Part shown: positions 26,984 through 36,424 of the stretch, in pieces
Numbering within the stretch: position 1 is the first letter of the stretch
Layout: every line of letters starts with the position of its first letter
Assembly (NCBI GenBank): GCA_964409335.1
Contig: CAYPCW010000010.1
Span: 1 to 52,117 of the forward strand
Reading direction: 5' to 3'
DNA: 52,117 bases
Source of the DNA: JABMOW01 sp964409335
GTDB lineage: Bacteria > Fidelibacterota > Marinisomatia > SCGC-AAA003-L08 > JACNLC01
Notes under the pieces: model-generated
What the model was told of the DNA's origin: nothing
The model's input: only the letters and a program-made list of their open reading frames with translations
The model's database searches: none
Program-made: the position numbers and the translations under genes

Positions 26984-27705
26984 TCCGTCTGGAGAACATT
27001 AAAAAATCATTTGGAGCGCTGTCGGCGGTGGATGATATTTCACTGCATATCAGAAAAGGAGAGTTGTTCAGCTTTCTGGGTCCGAATGGCGCCGGAAAAA
27101 CCACCACCATCAAAATGATTGTTGGGCTCATGTTCCCGGATGCAGGGAAAATATTTATTGATGGACAAGATATCGCACTCGAACCCATTTCTCCGAAGCA
27201 GATTATCGGGTACGTGCCCGACAGCGCTTTTCTATATGACAAGCTCACGGGTATGGAGTATTTTCAGGTCATCGGGAATTTTTTTAAAATGTCCGCCCTG
27301 GAAATTGAAGAAAAAGTCCGGCACTATCAGGAGATACTGGGATTTGAAAACTGGCTGAACCAGCGGATCGAAGGATATTCTCAGGGGATGCGTCAGCGAA
27401 TGATTTTTGCCTCAGCATTTATTCATGAACCCCGCATTCTGATCATTGACGAACCCATGGTAGGACTGGACCCCGGCAGCGCCCGGACCATCAAACGATT
27501 GCTGAAAGAAAAAGCGGAAGCGGGGACCACTATTTTTCTATCCACCCACAACTTAAATGTCGCGGAAGAATTATCCACCCGTATCGGGATCATTCAAAAA
27601 GGAAAATTACGGGCGGTGGGAACCATGAATACCCTTCGGGGTCAGGTGAAATCAGACGGTAACCTTGAAGATTTGTTTCTGGAAATGATTGAGTCCGACA
27701 GTTAG
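26980..27705 (+). CDS. ABC transporter ATP-binding protein
   Basis: A 241-residue ATPase. The Walker A is LGPNGAGKTT (33-42), the signature is YSQGMRQRMIFASAF, and the Walker B is ILIIDEPMVGLDPGS, followed by the switch His in LSTHNL. It lacks the C-terminal extension of the first ABC gene. It overlaps the transglutaminase-like gene by four bases and precedes a large permease, with which it should form an ABC-2-like exporter. Confidence 0.93.
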   Translation: MIRLENIKKSFGALSAVDDISLHIRKGELFSFLGPNGAGKTTTIKMIVGLMFPDAGKIFIDGQDIALEPISPKQIIGYVPDSAFLYDKLTGMEYFQVIGNFFKMSALEIEEKVRHYQEILGFENWLNQRIEGYSQGMRQRMIFASAFIHEPRILIIDEPMVGLDPGSARTIKRLLKEKAEAGTTIFLSTHNLNVAEELSTRIGIIQKGKLRAVGTMNTLRGQVKSDGNLEDLFLEMIESDS

Positions 27706-27724
27706 CGGATGATCTGATACCCGG

Positions 27725-29401
27725 ATGAAATGGCTGCTGAACATATTGAAACTTCGGGTGACGTCCTACCTGGGACAAGCCGGGTCTCTGATCAAAATCA
27801 AACGGTTGGAGATCTCCGTTTCTGCCACGATTATCATCGGGATGGTGGTGGGCAGCTATTTCCTGTTTCTAAAGGGCGCACAGTTTCTCTATCATCAGGG
27901 GGAGATTGGCGGACTGTTTCTGGACCGCATGTTTTATGTGGGCTGGTCGATCATCTTTTCTCTGCTGATCCTTTCCAACGTGATCACCGCATTTACCACA
28001 CTCTATCGGTCAAAAGAAGTCTCTTTTTTACTCACGATGCCAGTGTCATATTCCGATATTTTTCGAATTAAATTTCTCGAAAATATGATCTACAGTTCCT
28101 GGGCTTTGCTCATTTTGGGCTTTCCACTCACGCTGGCGTACAGCAGTGTAAAAGCGTTATCTGCCGCCGAAATGGCATGGATGCTGGCGCTGGGACTGCC
28201 CCCTTTTCTCATGATAGCGACTGGTATCGGACTGGGATTTCTGATGGTGGCGATCTGGTTATCCCAATGGTTTCATCTCCGGACAATATTTGTCGCAATC
28301 GTTATCTTATTTATTGCAATTTTCTGGATTTATTTCAGGGGAGGGCATCAAAACCTCCCGATATTAGGAGATGCAGCAAACTTCAGAGCGATCGATCGTT
28401 ATCTTCTAAATCTTGCACGACCGCCCTTTCCCCTGATGCCCAGCCACTGGCTTAGTGAGATGGTACGGGCATTGTCAGAAAAAAATCCGGGACATCTGAT
28501 ATTTTACTGGGTATTGATGGCAACCTCTGCAAACGTGGCCTGGATCACGGCCGGCTCGCTGTCGGGAAAAATGTATTTTTCAACTTTCCAGTTCATGGAA
28601 TGGAATTCCGGGTATCGAAAAAACCAAAAATCCAACCAGCGGTCCTCTGTTGCGAATCGCTTTCATTGGATGCCATCCCCTACCCGGGGGATAGTGATTA
28701 AGGATATTTTACAATTTGCAAGAACCCCTCAGCAATGGGTACAACTGCTGCTATTTGGATTTTTTATCGGGATATATTTAATGAACCTGACCCGGATCGA
28801 CATTCAGGTGAATTCCATGATCCCGTTTTGGAAAAATGTGATCTACGTTTTTAATTTCGGGTTCAGTGGGTATATTATTGCAGCGTTAACCGTACGATTT
28901 GTCTTCCCATTGATCAGTATGGAGGGCCAGGCTGTTTGGATTATCCGGACATCTCCCTTTTCCATCATCCGGTTATTCCGTGAAAAATTCTGGATGTCAT
29001 TTGTGGTCTTTTTTCCGCTTGCGGAAGTGGTCGCGATGGTCAGTAATTATTTTCTGCAACAAGGGTTGGCTGTTTCGATAATTTCGACCCTGTTTTTACT
29101 GGCGATGAGCATTTCCCTCATCAGTTTGTCCTTAGGTCTTGGGTCTGTATATGCTCAGTTTCGGGAAACGAATCCCATGAAGATCAGCTCCGGAGCAGGT
29201 GGGATCATCACAATTATCATCAGCCTTTTTTTCGTAGCAATCATGGTGTTGGCAATGGTGGGTGTAATATACTTAAAGGATATACCTGATATGAAAGTTG
29301 CTATTATGTGGATCATCTCCGGCATATTGGCGCTCAATGGATTGATGATCTATTATCCATTAAAATGGGGACATCGGGCATTGACCAGGATGGAATTCTA
29401 A
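27725..29401 (+). CDS. Large ABC transporter permease
   Basis: A 558-residue membrane protein with about 12 hydrophobic segments, consistent with two fused six-helix permease halves. The N-terminal half holds YRSKEVSFLLTMPVSYSDIFRIKFLE (about 97-122) and the C-terminal half holds VWIIRTSPFSIIRLFREKFW (about 403-422). These two segments are equivalent, each an amphipathic stretch with a Pro, and probably contact the ATPase. It follows the ATPase by 19 bases. The substrate is unknown. It converges with the ribonucleotide reductase genes. Confidence 0.85.
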   Translation: MKWLLNILKLRVTSYLGQAGSLIKIKRLEISVSATIIIGMVVGSYFLFLKGAQFLYHQGEIGGLFLDRMFYVGWSIIFSLLILSNVITAFTTLYRSKEVSFLLTMPVSYSDIFRIKFLENMIYSSWALLILGFPLTLAYSSVKALSAAEMAWMLALGLPPFLMIATGIGLGFLMVAIWLSQWFHLRTIFVAIVILFIAIFWIYFRGGHQNLPILGDAANFRAIDRYLLNLARPPFPLMPSHWLSEMVRALSEKNPGHLIFYWVLMATSANVAWITAGSLSGKMYFSTFQFMEWNSGYRKNQKSNQRSSVANRFHWMPSPTRGIVIKDILQFARTPQQWVQLLLFGFFIGIYLMNLTRIDIQVNSMIPFWKNVIYVFNFGFSGYIIAALTVRFVFPLISMEGQAVWIIRTSPFSIIRLFREKFWMSFVVFFPLAEVVAMVSNYFLQQGLAVSIISTLFLLAMSISLISLSLGLGSVYAQFRETNPMKISSGAGGIITIIISLFFVAIMVLAMVGVIYLKDIPDMKVAIMWIISGILALNGLMIYYPLKWGHRALTRMEF

Positions 29402-29445
29402 GGCAGACCCGTTTACCCTTATTGGGTGGGATCAGCCTCCGAAGA

Positions 29446-30135
29446 TCACTTATCGCACTTACTATATCCACAATCAGGATCAATACAAATATCACATCCA
29501 TTTTCAATTTTCAGCGTGGTGTTATTACAATCCGGGCAGATTTTAAATTGCTGGTTTGGAACAGCAGCACTTTTCCTGTTGGTTCTATTGCCGGAAACTT
29601 TTTGTTGAGGTTCCGGCTGCGGTCCGTTATCAGATTCCGGCAACCGTTCAGGGGGTTCCAAAATACCCACATCGAAGAAGAACTGCTCGATGACGTCGGC
29701 GATTTCTGCATAAAACGAATGATAGTATTTTCCGGATTTGAATGATCCGCCGTTGGGGTCGAAGATACCCCGTAGTTCTTCCAAAATAAAGTAAGGATTG
29801 GGTGATCTCCGAAAAATAGCAGATATAAGCCGGGTGAGGACCACATATTCCGGCGCTCTGGTTAAATCTTTTGAGTTGATAAATATCTCGATAGGCCGGA
29901 TAACATTATCCAGATTGATATATCCCAGAGTGATAAAAACAGAATTTTTTATAAAAGCGCTTTTCAGTTTATACACTTTGGCTTCTACCACTTCAGGTCT
30001 GATACTACCCAGTTCGTTATAATAACTACTTTTTAAAGGTTTTGGAATCCCTTGTTTTGAAAGCACCGTCTCCGGTTTTGGTTTACTTTCTTCAACCATT
30101 TCTATTTTAGTGTTCATGTCAGTTAGTTTGATCAC
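29446..30135 (-). CDS. nrdJb: Adenosylcobalamin-dependent ribonucleotide reductase, small C-terminal subunit (NrdJb-like)
   Basis: A 229-residue partner of the catalytic subunit encoded upstream. Residues about 42-160 form the TSCPD-type domain (LGSIRPEVVEAKVYKLKSAF, then GYINLDNVIRPIEIFI). A Pro/Gln-rich linker leads to a cysteine-rich end with C200, C203, C214, C217, C222 and C227, which could hold zinc or pass electrons to the active site. The start is GTG 30135: GAGGAA lies seven bases upstream, inside the end of the catalytic gene, giving a 17-base overlap. A downstream ATG (30117) would lack that ribosome-binding site. Confidence 0.85.
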   Translation of the reverse strand: MIKLTDMNTKIEMVEESKPKPETVLSKQGIPKPLKSSYYNELGSIRPEVVEAKVYKLKSAFIKNSVFITLGYINLDNVIRPIEIFINSKDLTRAPEYVVLTRLISAIFRRSPNPYFILEELRGIFDPNGGSFKSGKYYHSFYAEIADVIEQFFFDVGILEPPERLPESDNGPQPEPQQKVSGNRTNRKSAAVPNQQFKICPDCNNTTLKIENGCDICIDPDCGYSKCDK

Positions 30136-32641
30136 TGCTAATTTCCTCTAATAATGATGTGGAACCGTTGATATTAAACCCGGTGGATTGTTTGTGCAGA
30201 TAATGATACACAGTTGTCAGTTCGCCGTTTGGTAATTTTAAAATTTCATCCCCTTTGCATTGGGTTTCAGTCCCATCGGGGAGCGCAATTTTGTATGATT
30301 TTTCCCGGTTATCCTGAAATGCCGTTCGTTTACCTTCTGTAGATAAAATCGGGAACCGGCTCCCATCGCGATAGATGGTAATGCCCTTTAAATTATTTTT
30401 CCACGCCTGAATATAAATATCCGAGATCACCTCCGGTTCGATGTCTTCGGGAAGGTTAACCGTAGATGAGATGCTGTGATCGATAAATTTCTGGCAGTAT
30501 CCCTGTATTTTCACCCGCTGCATGGGGTCTACACGATGGGAGGTGGCAGAAAAATATGACGGTAATGTGCTTTCTATATCATTCGTTTTTTCAACTGCCT
30601 CAGCGAGACCCATTTTATCGATATATGCTCTGACTGTTGAGTGGAATACCTTAAACATCTGATTCCCGAACGACTCCGACCTTCGGGTGTAATACAATGC
30701 GAAAATGGGTTCGATACCGCCGGAAACACCGATGTAATTTTTGTGTTCAGATCGATATCCCAGGACAATATTTGAGATCGTACCGGTTGGAGCAATAGAT
30801 AAAATCGCAATATTCCGGATTCCCTTTTCCCGGATGATCTTTTGGGTTTCACTGCTGAGGGCTTCCCTGACAAACGGGCAATTAAGATAATTTTGTGTGT
30901 AGATAGGCGATTTCCCTTTTTCTTCCGCCAATGCCGAGGACGCCTGATATGCAGCGTTTGCGATAAAACTCATGAGTTGCCCCATAATCTCAATGCCGTC
31001 TTCGGAATCATAATGGATTCCAAGTTGATTCAGCATGTCTGCAGCGCCCATGATCCCCAAGCCCAATCTCCGGGTCTCCGCCGCCGCCATTCGTTGTTTT
31101 TCAAGGGCATTCAACTGCTCGTTCCAGGTGACCACATTATCTAAAAACCGGACTAATGTCCGGGTGGTGTCAGCCAATTGATCCCAGTTAATGGTTGGCT
31201 TATCAGAGTACCCGTTATCCACGAACCGGGATAAATTCAGGGACCCCAGATTACAAGCTCCTCCATCTTCAAGGGGAACTTCAGCACATGGATTTGTGCT
31301 GATAATCGGGCGGTCCACATAATTTGAGGGGGAATACCGGCTCATGGTCGTCCAGAAAATCAAGCCTGGTTCGGCGGTTTTGTAGTTCCCTTCGATAAAC
31401 TGGTCCCAGATATCCCGGGCTTTCATCATTCGTCTGATCTCCCCGGTCGGCTGACTACTGAAATAAAGCAGAAAATCACCGGCTTGTTTCACTGCAAGAT
31501 CAAAGTCAGATTCGTCTAGGGGATACACCAGATCGCCGTAAACATCCCGTTTCCCAGCATCAGCCAGTTCATTTTCCCGGCAGGAAACCCCATATTCCTG
31601 AAACATCCAATTGTTCATTTCAGTGAAAGAAGAAAAAGATTCGATCAGCTCATATTTTGATGGGTCCTTGGATGGTATCCCGCTGGAGTAATGGCAGGAT
31701 TCCGTCTGTGGCGCCGACATAAGTAAAGCTTTATCCAGTTTTTTGTACACCAGGTATTGATGATCGCCAAAATTCCGTTGTTCGGTCACGGCATACATAA
31801 ACTCATCACTGATTTTGATGGAAATGTTGGCAAACCTGACCTGTGTATTCTCCATGACCTGTTTTTCAATATTTCGCAGTTGTGTTTCGGAATACAATCC
31901 GGAGAACTTACATTGTTCGACCACCTGTGCGGTTACCCAGTTGGGGATTTTTTTTACCTTGATAAACTGAAGGATATCCGGGTGTTTAATGTCGATGGTT
32001 AACATCAGGGCGCCACGGCGTCCGCTTTGCCCGATAAGCCCGGTTGTCAGTGAATATAATTCCATAAATGATACCGCTCCGGACGAGGTATCCGCGGCAT
32101 TGTGAACGATGGCATTATGAGGACGAAGACTGGAAATATCGACGCCGATGCCGCCACCATAGGAATAGGTTCGGGCACATTCGTAAGCAGCTTTATAAAT
32201 TGAATCAATGTCGTCTTCTTCAATTTTAGCGACGAAACAATTGGCAAGCGTTTTTAAACGGTAGAGATCGCCGGAACCAGCCAGTACCCGGCCACCGGGC
32301 ATGAATCGCCCTTCATATAATTCACGATAGAATTGTTCTGCCCATTTTCGTTGTTTTGGGCGGGTGGGTTCAACGGTGGCGATAAATGACGAAATTCTGC
32401 GAAATACATCTTCGGGACGGGTCTCAATGAGTTTATTCTCCAGATCTTTGAGAAAGTATTTTTTACGGTAGATATTTTTGGCAAGTTCATTATCGCCAAG
32501 ATAGTCAATATCCGATGGCAGGATCCCGGTTTCCATTTCATCTGAGAGGTACTCGTACAATTCGTTGTAGGTACCCACCCGTTTCTTACCCATGATTTTC
32601 GTAGTCTTTCCTTCAAAGTGGAACATTTCACTGAATGTCAC
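30119..32641 (-). CDS. nrdJ: Adenosylcobalamin-dependent ribonucleotide reductase, catalytic subunit (class II)
   Basis: This enzyme reduces ribonucleotides to deoxyribonucleotides using a coenzyme-B12 radical, with or without oxygen. The protein has 840 residues. The active-site block is STNPCAEVPLEDGGACNLGSLNL (about 448-470), with radical Cys 452, Glu 454 and Cys 463; the partner cysteine is C135 in LANCFVAKI. The phosphate-binding motif IAPTGTISN follows. There is no N-terminal ATP-cone and no C-terminal TSCPD/zinc end; the latter is encoded separately downstream. The start is GTG 32641 after AAAGGA. No cobalamin riboswitch signature was found in the leader. Confidence 0.96.
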   Translation of the reverse strand: MTFSEMFHFEGKTTKIMGKKRVGTYNELYEYLSDEMETGILPSDIDYLGDNELAKNIYRKKYFLKDLENKLIETRPEDVFRRISSFIATVEPTRPKQRKWAEQFYRELYEGRFMPGGRVLAGSGDLYRLKTLANCFVAKIEEDDIDSIYKAAYECARTYSYGGGIGVDISSLRPHNAIVHNAADTSSGAVSFMELYSLTTGLIGQSGRRGALMLTIDIKHPDILQFIKVKKIPNWVTAQVVEQCKFSGLYSETQLRNIEKQVMENTQVRFANISIKISDEFMYAVTEQRNFGDHQYLVYKKLDKALLMSAPQTESCHYSSGIPSKDPSKYELIESFSSFTEMNNWMFQEYGVSCRENELADAGKRDVYGDLVYPLDESDFDLAVKQAGDFLLYFSSQPTGEIRRMMKARDIWDQFIEGNYKTAEPGLIFWTTMSRYSPSNYVDRPIISTNPCAEVPLEDGGACNLGSLNLSRFVDNGYSDKPTINWDQLADTTRTLVRFLDNVVTWNEQLNALEKQRMAAAETRRLGLGIMGAADMLNQLGIHYDSEDGIEIMGQLMSFIANAAYQASSALAEEKGKSPIYTQNYLNCPFVREALSSETQKIIREKGIRNIAILSIAPTGTISNIVLGYRSEHKNYIGVSGGIEPIFALYYTRRSESFGNQMFKVFHSTVRAYIDKMGLAEAVEKTNDIESTLPSYFSATSHRVDPMQRVKIQGYCQKFIDHSISSTVNLPEDIEPEVISDIYIQAWKNNLKGITIYRDGSRFPILSTEGKRTAFQDNREKSYKIALPDGTETQCKGDEILKLPNGELTTVYHYLHKQSTGFNINGSTSLLEEISSDQTN

Positions 32642-33013
32642 GACTGTTCATCCTTTCAATTTTCATCCTGATGATCACGGCGTAAAAAACGTAACTTTTA
32701 TGATAATGTCACTCTTGCATCCCCAAACGAGATTCAGCAATCTGATTTCCTAAAGATGTAAATTTTTTAACGGGTTTTAAAATGACTGAGGCGACTCATC
32801 CCCCCTATGTGTTGTAGGAGCTTTGCCAATCCTTCTAAAAAATATACCACATGTGCATAAAAGCGGCAAACTGTTTTCATTTTTTTTAACACAAATTTTA
32901 ACATTTACGCATCAAAACTGTAATGATAGTAATATATTAATGTCATATAAATTATTGGTAAAAAAATAATAAACAGTACGTCCCGAAGAAAACAATCGGG
33001 GCTAAATTTGCAC
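32642..33013. promoter_or_regulatory. Divergent intergenic region between nrdJ and cysQ-like gene
   Basis: This 372-base region contains no coding frame worth keeping. It is AT-rich from 32860 on and must drive nrdJ leftward and cysQ-thyA-folA rightward. An eight-base palindrome CACATGTG lies at about 32848-32855 and might be an operator. I see no clear NrdR box pair and no B12-box. Promoter elements are not assigned. Confidence 0.4.
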
Positions 33014-33841
33014 ATGAAAAATGAAATGAAAATCGCCCGGCTTGCATGTATGGAGGCGGGAAAAGAAATAACGAAGTTTTACAAAAGTAAATACAGCATC
33101 ACCGATAAAAGTTATCATAATCCGGTGACCGATGCCGATCATGCCGCCAATGCCGCCATCCGGGACATTATTCTCAGGGAATTTCCAACTGACGGTTGGT
33201 TATCCGAAGAAACGGTTGATTCGGAAGACCGACTGGAGAAATCCCGGGTGTGGATCATCGATCCGCTGGATGGGACTAAGGAATTCATCGAAGGTGTACC
33301 GAATTTTACCATCAGTATCGGTCTTGTGGTAGATTGTACACCTGTGTTAGGTGTTTTATATAATCCGGTGACTGAAGAAATGTTTTCCGCCATAGCCGGG
33401 GATGGCGCTTTTTATAATGGAAAGCGTATCACATGTTCACCTCTGCATGACATTCAATCTTCCACCATCGTGATCAGCCGGTCTGAAACCCGAAAAGGGT
33501 TATGGGACGGAACGAAACCCTGGTTCAAAAATCAGGCGCATATCGGCAGCGTTGCCTATAAATTGGGATTAACGGCATCGGGAAAATACGACAGCTTCGC
33601 GACCCTTCGTCCCAAAAACGAGTGGGATGTATGTGCGGGTGAAATTATTTTACGTGAAGCCGGGGGGGTGTTGATGAACCTGGCAGACCGAACCTCACGA
33701 CGGTACAATCAGAAAAACACATTGATCACTCCCGGAATGATCGGAGGGAATCCGGTTCTGGTAGAACAATTTTTCACCCGGTGGAATAACCACTTGCAAG
33801 AAACCGCAACCACGGATACACAGAATGAAAGCTTATCTTGA
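33014..33841 (+). CDS. 3'(2'),5'-bisphosphate nucleotidase / inositol monophosphatase family (CysQ-like)
   Basis: A 275-residue Mg-dependent, Li-sensitive type phosphatase; the usual CysQ role is to hydrolyse PAP left over from sulfate assimilation. ATG 33014 is chosen over a TTG six bases earlier. Metal ligands are visible in WLSEETVDS (E65 or E66), IIDPLDGTKEF (D83, D86) and NEWDVCAGEIILREAGG (about 198-214). NPVTDADHAAN is the other family motif. The end overlaps thyA by 17 bases. The inositol phosphatase role cannot be excluded, but GTKEF favours CysQ. Confidence 0.88.
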   Translation: MKNEMKIARLACMEAGKEITKFYKSKYSITDKSYHNPVTDADHAANAAIRDIILREFPTDGWLSEETVDSEDRLEKSRVWIIDPLDGTKEFIEGVPNFTISIGLVVDCTPVLGVLYNPVTEEMFSAIAGDGAFYNGKRITCSPLHDIQSSTIVISRSETRKGLWDGTKPWFKNQAHIGSVAYKLGLTASGKYDSFATLRPKNEWDVCAGEIILREAGGVLMNLADRTSRRYNQKNTLITPGMIGGNPVLVEQFFTRWNNHLQETATTDTQNESLS

Positions 33842-34643
33842 TCTCGTATCACAGGTACTCGCCGAGGGTATCCTCCGGAAAAACAGAACCGGTGTGGATA
33901 CCATTGCCATGTTTGGCGCACACTATAAGATCAATCTAAACGAAGGGTTTCCCTTACTCACCACAAAAAAAGTATTTTTTAATTCAATCATCAGAGAGTT
34001 GTTATGGTATCTTTCCGGTCAAACCCACATTCGGGAATTGCGACAGCACACCAAAATATGGGATGCCTGGACATCCGAAGAGAAAAACTGGGAAGTGGGC
34101 AGAATGTACGGATATCAGTGGGTCAATTGGGAAAAATATACAATGGATGCTGAAACCCGGGAATACCGGATGAGCCATATCAATCAGATTCAAAATGTGA
34201 TTGACCTGATTAAAACAAATCCCGATTCCCGCCGGATGGTGGTTACCGCATGGAATCCCGCGGTTTTGGATGAGGTTGCCCTGCCCAGTTGTCATTCATT
34301 TTTTATGTTCAACGTCATGGGCGGAAAGCTGAACTGCCATCTCACCCAGAGAAGCGGCGATATTGCTCTTGGGATACCCTTTAATGTGGCGTGTTATGCC
34401 GCATTGACCCATATGATCGCCCGGGAAACAGGTCTCACACCGGGCATCTTTTCTCATTACATCAACGATGCGCACATCTATGTAACTCATTTGAAAGGAT
34501 TGGAAGATCAACTGATCCGTTCCCCCTACCCATTACCCGGTCTGAAAATTGCAAATAAACCGTTCTGGAACCTGGAGTTTGAGGATTTTCAACTGGTAAA
34601 TTATCGCCACTATCCTGCGATCAAATTTGAAGTTGCCGTATGA
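33825..34643 (+). CDS. thyA: Thymidylate synthase
   Basis: This enzyme makes dTMP from dUMP using methylene-tetrahydrofolate. The protein has 272 residues. The catalytic cysteine is C156 in ALPSCHSFFMFNV. Phosphate binding involves RTG near the N-terminus (R21) and PDSRRMVVTAWNP (about 133-145). QRSGDIALGIPFNVACYA (about 175-192) and the HYINDAHIYVTHL stretch complete the family pattern. The ATG lies within the end of the cysQ-like gene, and folA overlaps its stop, so thyA and folA are co-translated. Confidence 0.97.
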   Translation: MKAYLDLVSQVLAEGILRKNRTGVDTIAMFGAHYKINLNEGFPLLTTKKVFFNSIIRELLWYLSGQTHIRELRQHTKIWDAWTSEEKNWEVGRMYGYQWVNWEKYTMDAETREYRMSHINQIQNVIDLIKTNPDSRRMVVTAWNPAVLDEVALPSCHSFFMFNVMGGKLNCHLTQRSGDIALGIPFNVACYAALTHMIARETGLTPGIFSHYINDAHIYVTHLKGLEDQLIRSPYPLPGLKIANKPFWNLEFEDFQLVNYRHYPAIKFEVAV

Positions 34644-35131
34644 ATGTTCACATGATTTGGGCACAGGATAAGAATGGCGGAATCGGAAAACAGGGTAAGC
34701 TTCCCTGGCGCCTGCCCGAGGATCTGAAAAACTTCAAGAGGCTTACGACCCATCACCCGGTGATCATGGGCAGGGTCACTTGGGATAGCCTTCCAATGAA
34801 ACCACTACCGGGCAGACGGAATATTGTACTCTCCTCAAAAAACCGCCACGATGTTGAAAGTTATCCGGATGTCCAATCCTGTATCCATCATCTGGAACGG
34901 GACATTGTCGATTCGGTATTTATTATCGGCGGAGCGAAGGTCTATAGCGCATTTTTCCCGCTTGCAACAGACCTGCATGTCACCATCGTTGCACAGACAG
35001 AATCTCAAATTGACACATTTATACCCATTTCCAAAGCGACAATCAGAGCAGAATTCGATATTAAGACATCCCTTGTGCTATCTGAACGGGCGACATATTT
35101 TCACTGGATCAAAAAAGGAAGCCGGCGCTGA
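34640..35131 (+). CDS. folA: Dihydrofolate reductase
   Basis: This enzyme regenerates tetrahydrofolate from the dihydrofolate produced by ThyA. The protein has 163 residues, the usual length. Motifs are IWAQDKNGGIGKQGKLPWRL (6-25) with the acidic active-site residue in LPEDLKNFK (E27/D28), HHPVIMGRVTWDSL (38-51), PLPGRRNIVLS (55-65) and FIIGGAKVYSAF (about 94-105). The start is ATGA-coupled to thyA. Together they form the classic thyA-folA pair. Confidence 0.96.
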   Translation: MNVHMIWAQDKNGGIGKQGKLPWRLPEDLKNFKRLTTHHPVIMGRVTWDSLPMKPLPGRRNIVLSSKNRHDVESYPDVQSCIHHLERDIVDSVFIIGGAKVYSAFFPLATDLHVTIVAQTESQIDTFIPISKATIRAEFDIKTSLVLSERATYFHWIKKGSRR

Positions 35132-35192
35132 AAACCCATCATGATAGTGCTTGATTTTCAATTAAATTTCCTGCCATATTTTTAGGAAAATT

Positions 35193-35693
35193 ATGAAATC
35201 ACCCGTTAAAATTTTTATTACCGGCGGAACGTTCGATAAAGCCTACGATGAACTGACCGGACTGCTGAAATTTAAAAAAACACACCTGTTTGATATGCTT
35301 GATAAAGGCAGGTGTCACCTTGATACCGATATTGAAACGCTGATGATGGTTGATAGTCTTGACATGAGTGAAAGTCAACGGAATTACATTTTACAACGGT
35401 GTGTGGAAATCTCTCAAACCCAAATCATGATCACCCATGGGACAGATACTATGGTTACTACAGCAGAATATCTTGGTAATGCCAATATTCATAAGACCAT
35501 CGTTCTCACCGGCGCGATGATCCCCTATGATTTTGGTAGCTCCGATGGAATGTTTAATCTTGGGAGTGCATTATCCTTCGTTCAGATTCTTCCTTACGGA
35601 GTGTATATCGCCATGAATGGCAGAGTGTTTAATTGGGATAATGTGAGAAAAAATAAAGAAATGGGGGTATTTGAAGCGGTTCAGGACTCATGA
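35193..35693 (+). CDS. Asparaginase-like protein, N-terminal domain only
   Basis: A 166-residue protein with the active-site half of type I L-asparaginases: ITGGTFDKAYDEL (residues 9-21) carries the first Thr, and MITHGTDTMVTTAEYL (79-94) carries the second Thr and Asp. The downstream Lys position is not obvious. Full asparaginases have about 330 residues; the C-terminal domain is missing, and the gene ends cleanly with an acceptable stop. The start has a plausible ribosome site (TTAGGAAAATT). Short single-domain homologues exist in other bacteria, so this is probably a stable form and not a fragment. Activity is unproven. Confidence 0.8.
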   Translation: MKSPVKIFITGGTFDKAYDELTGLLKFKKTHLFDMLDKGRCHLDTDIETLMMVDSLDMSESQRNYILQRCVEISQTQIMITHGTDTMVTTAEYLGNANIHKTIVLTGAMIPYDFGSSDGMFNLGSALSFVQILPYGVYIAMNGRVFNWDNVRKNKEMGVFEAVQDS

Positions 35694-35720
35694 ACTTACT
35701 GCCTGACTACCCTTACGAGT

Positions 35721-36419
35721 ATGTTAAATTTTTCACTTATTCTTGATTTCGATAACACATTTATAACGACTGAAACGCTTGACGAACTGGCTGCGATATC
35801 ATTATCAAGACATCCGGATCAACGGCAGATATTGGATGAAATCCAAAGCATTACCAAACTGGGAATGGCGGGTGACATCCGTTTTTCCGAATCATTGCAG
35901 CGTCGTCTGAACCTGCTACAGGTAACCAGAACCCATATTCACCAACTTTGCCGAAGGTTGAAAAGAAAAATCACCCCATCCATCTATCGAAACCGTGATT
36001 TTTTTCTCGAAAACCACCACCGGATTTATATCATCTCCGGGGGTTTCAGAGAAGTTATCCGGGAGGTATCAGTGGATTTTAAAATTCATGAAGATCATAT
36101 TTTTGCCAACGACATTGTGTTCGATGGACAATCCCGTATAGCGGGTATCGAAAAAGATAATCCTCTCTCGCAGGATCACGGAAAATCCAGGGTAATCCGG
36201 GAAAATAATATTCTCCGTCCGAGTGTGATGGTGGGCGACGGTTACACGGATCTCGAAGTGAAACTGGACGGTTCGGTGGACCATTTTTTTGCATTCACTG
36301 AAAATGTAAACAGACCAGAGGTGACAGGAAAGGCTGACCGGGAAATATACTCATTCGACGCATTTCTCGATTTCATTCGGCAGGGTGTATTATTCCGGGA
36401 CCAGCCAAAGGTTAGGTAG
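35721..36419 (+). CDS. HAD phosphatase, phosphoserine phosphatase-like
   Basis: A 232-residue HAD hydrolase. Motif I is ILDFDNTFITTETLDELA (7-24; nucleophile D9, D11). Motif II is IISGGFREVI (about 95-104). The Lys is in QDHGKSRVI (about 152-160) and the acidic motif is VMVGDGYTDLEVK (about 168-180). The four-helix cap between motifs I and II fits the SerB class. It lies immediately before serA and a class V aminotransferase, so it very likely provides the last step of serine synthesis (phosphoserine to serine). Confidence 0.88.
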   Translation: MLNFSLILDFDNTFITTETLDELAAISLSRHPDQRQILDEIQSITKLGMAGDIRFSESLQRRLNLLQVTRTHIHQLCRRLKRKITPSIYRNRDFFLENHHRIYIISGGFREVIREVSVDFKIHEDHIFANDIVFDGQSRIAGIEKDNPLSQDHGKSRVIRENNILRPSVMVGDGYTDLEVKLDGSVDHFFAFTENVNRPEVTGKADREIYSFDAFLDFIRQGVLFRDQPKVR

Positions 36420-36424
36420 ACCCG

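Noticed and set aside
32642..33013. Cobalamin riboswitch for nrdJ
   Set aside because: The B12-box and the conserved core of the riboswitch are not found in the leader on the minus strand, and no convincing NrdR box pair is seen either.
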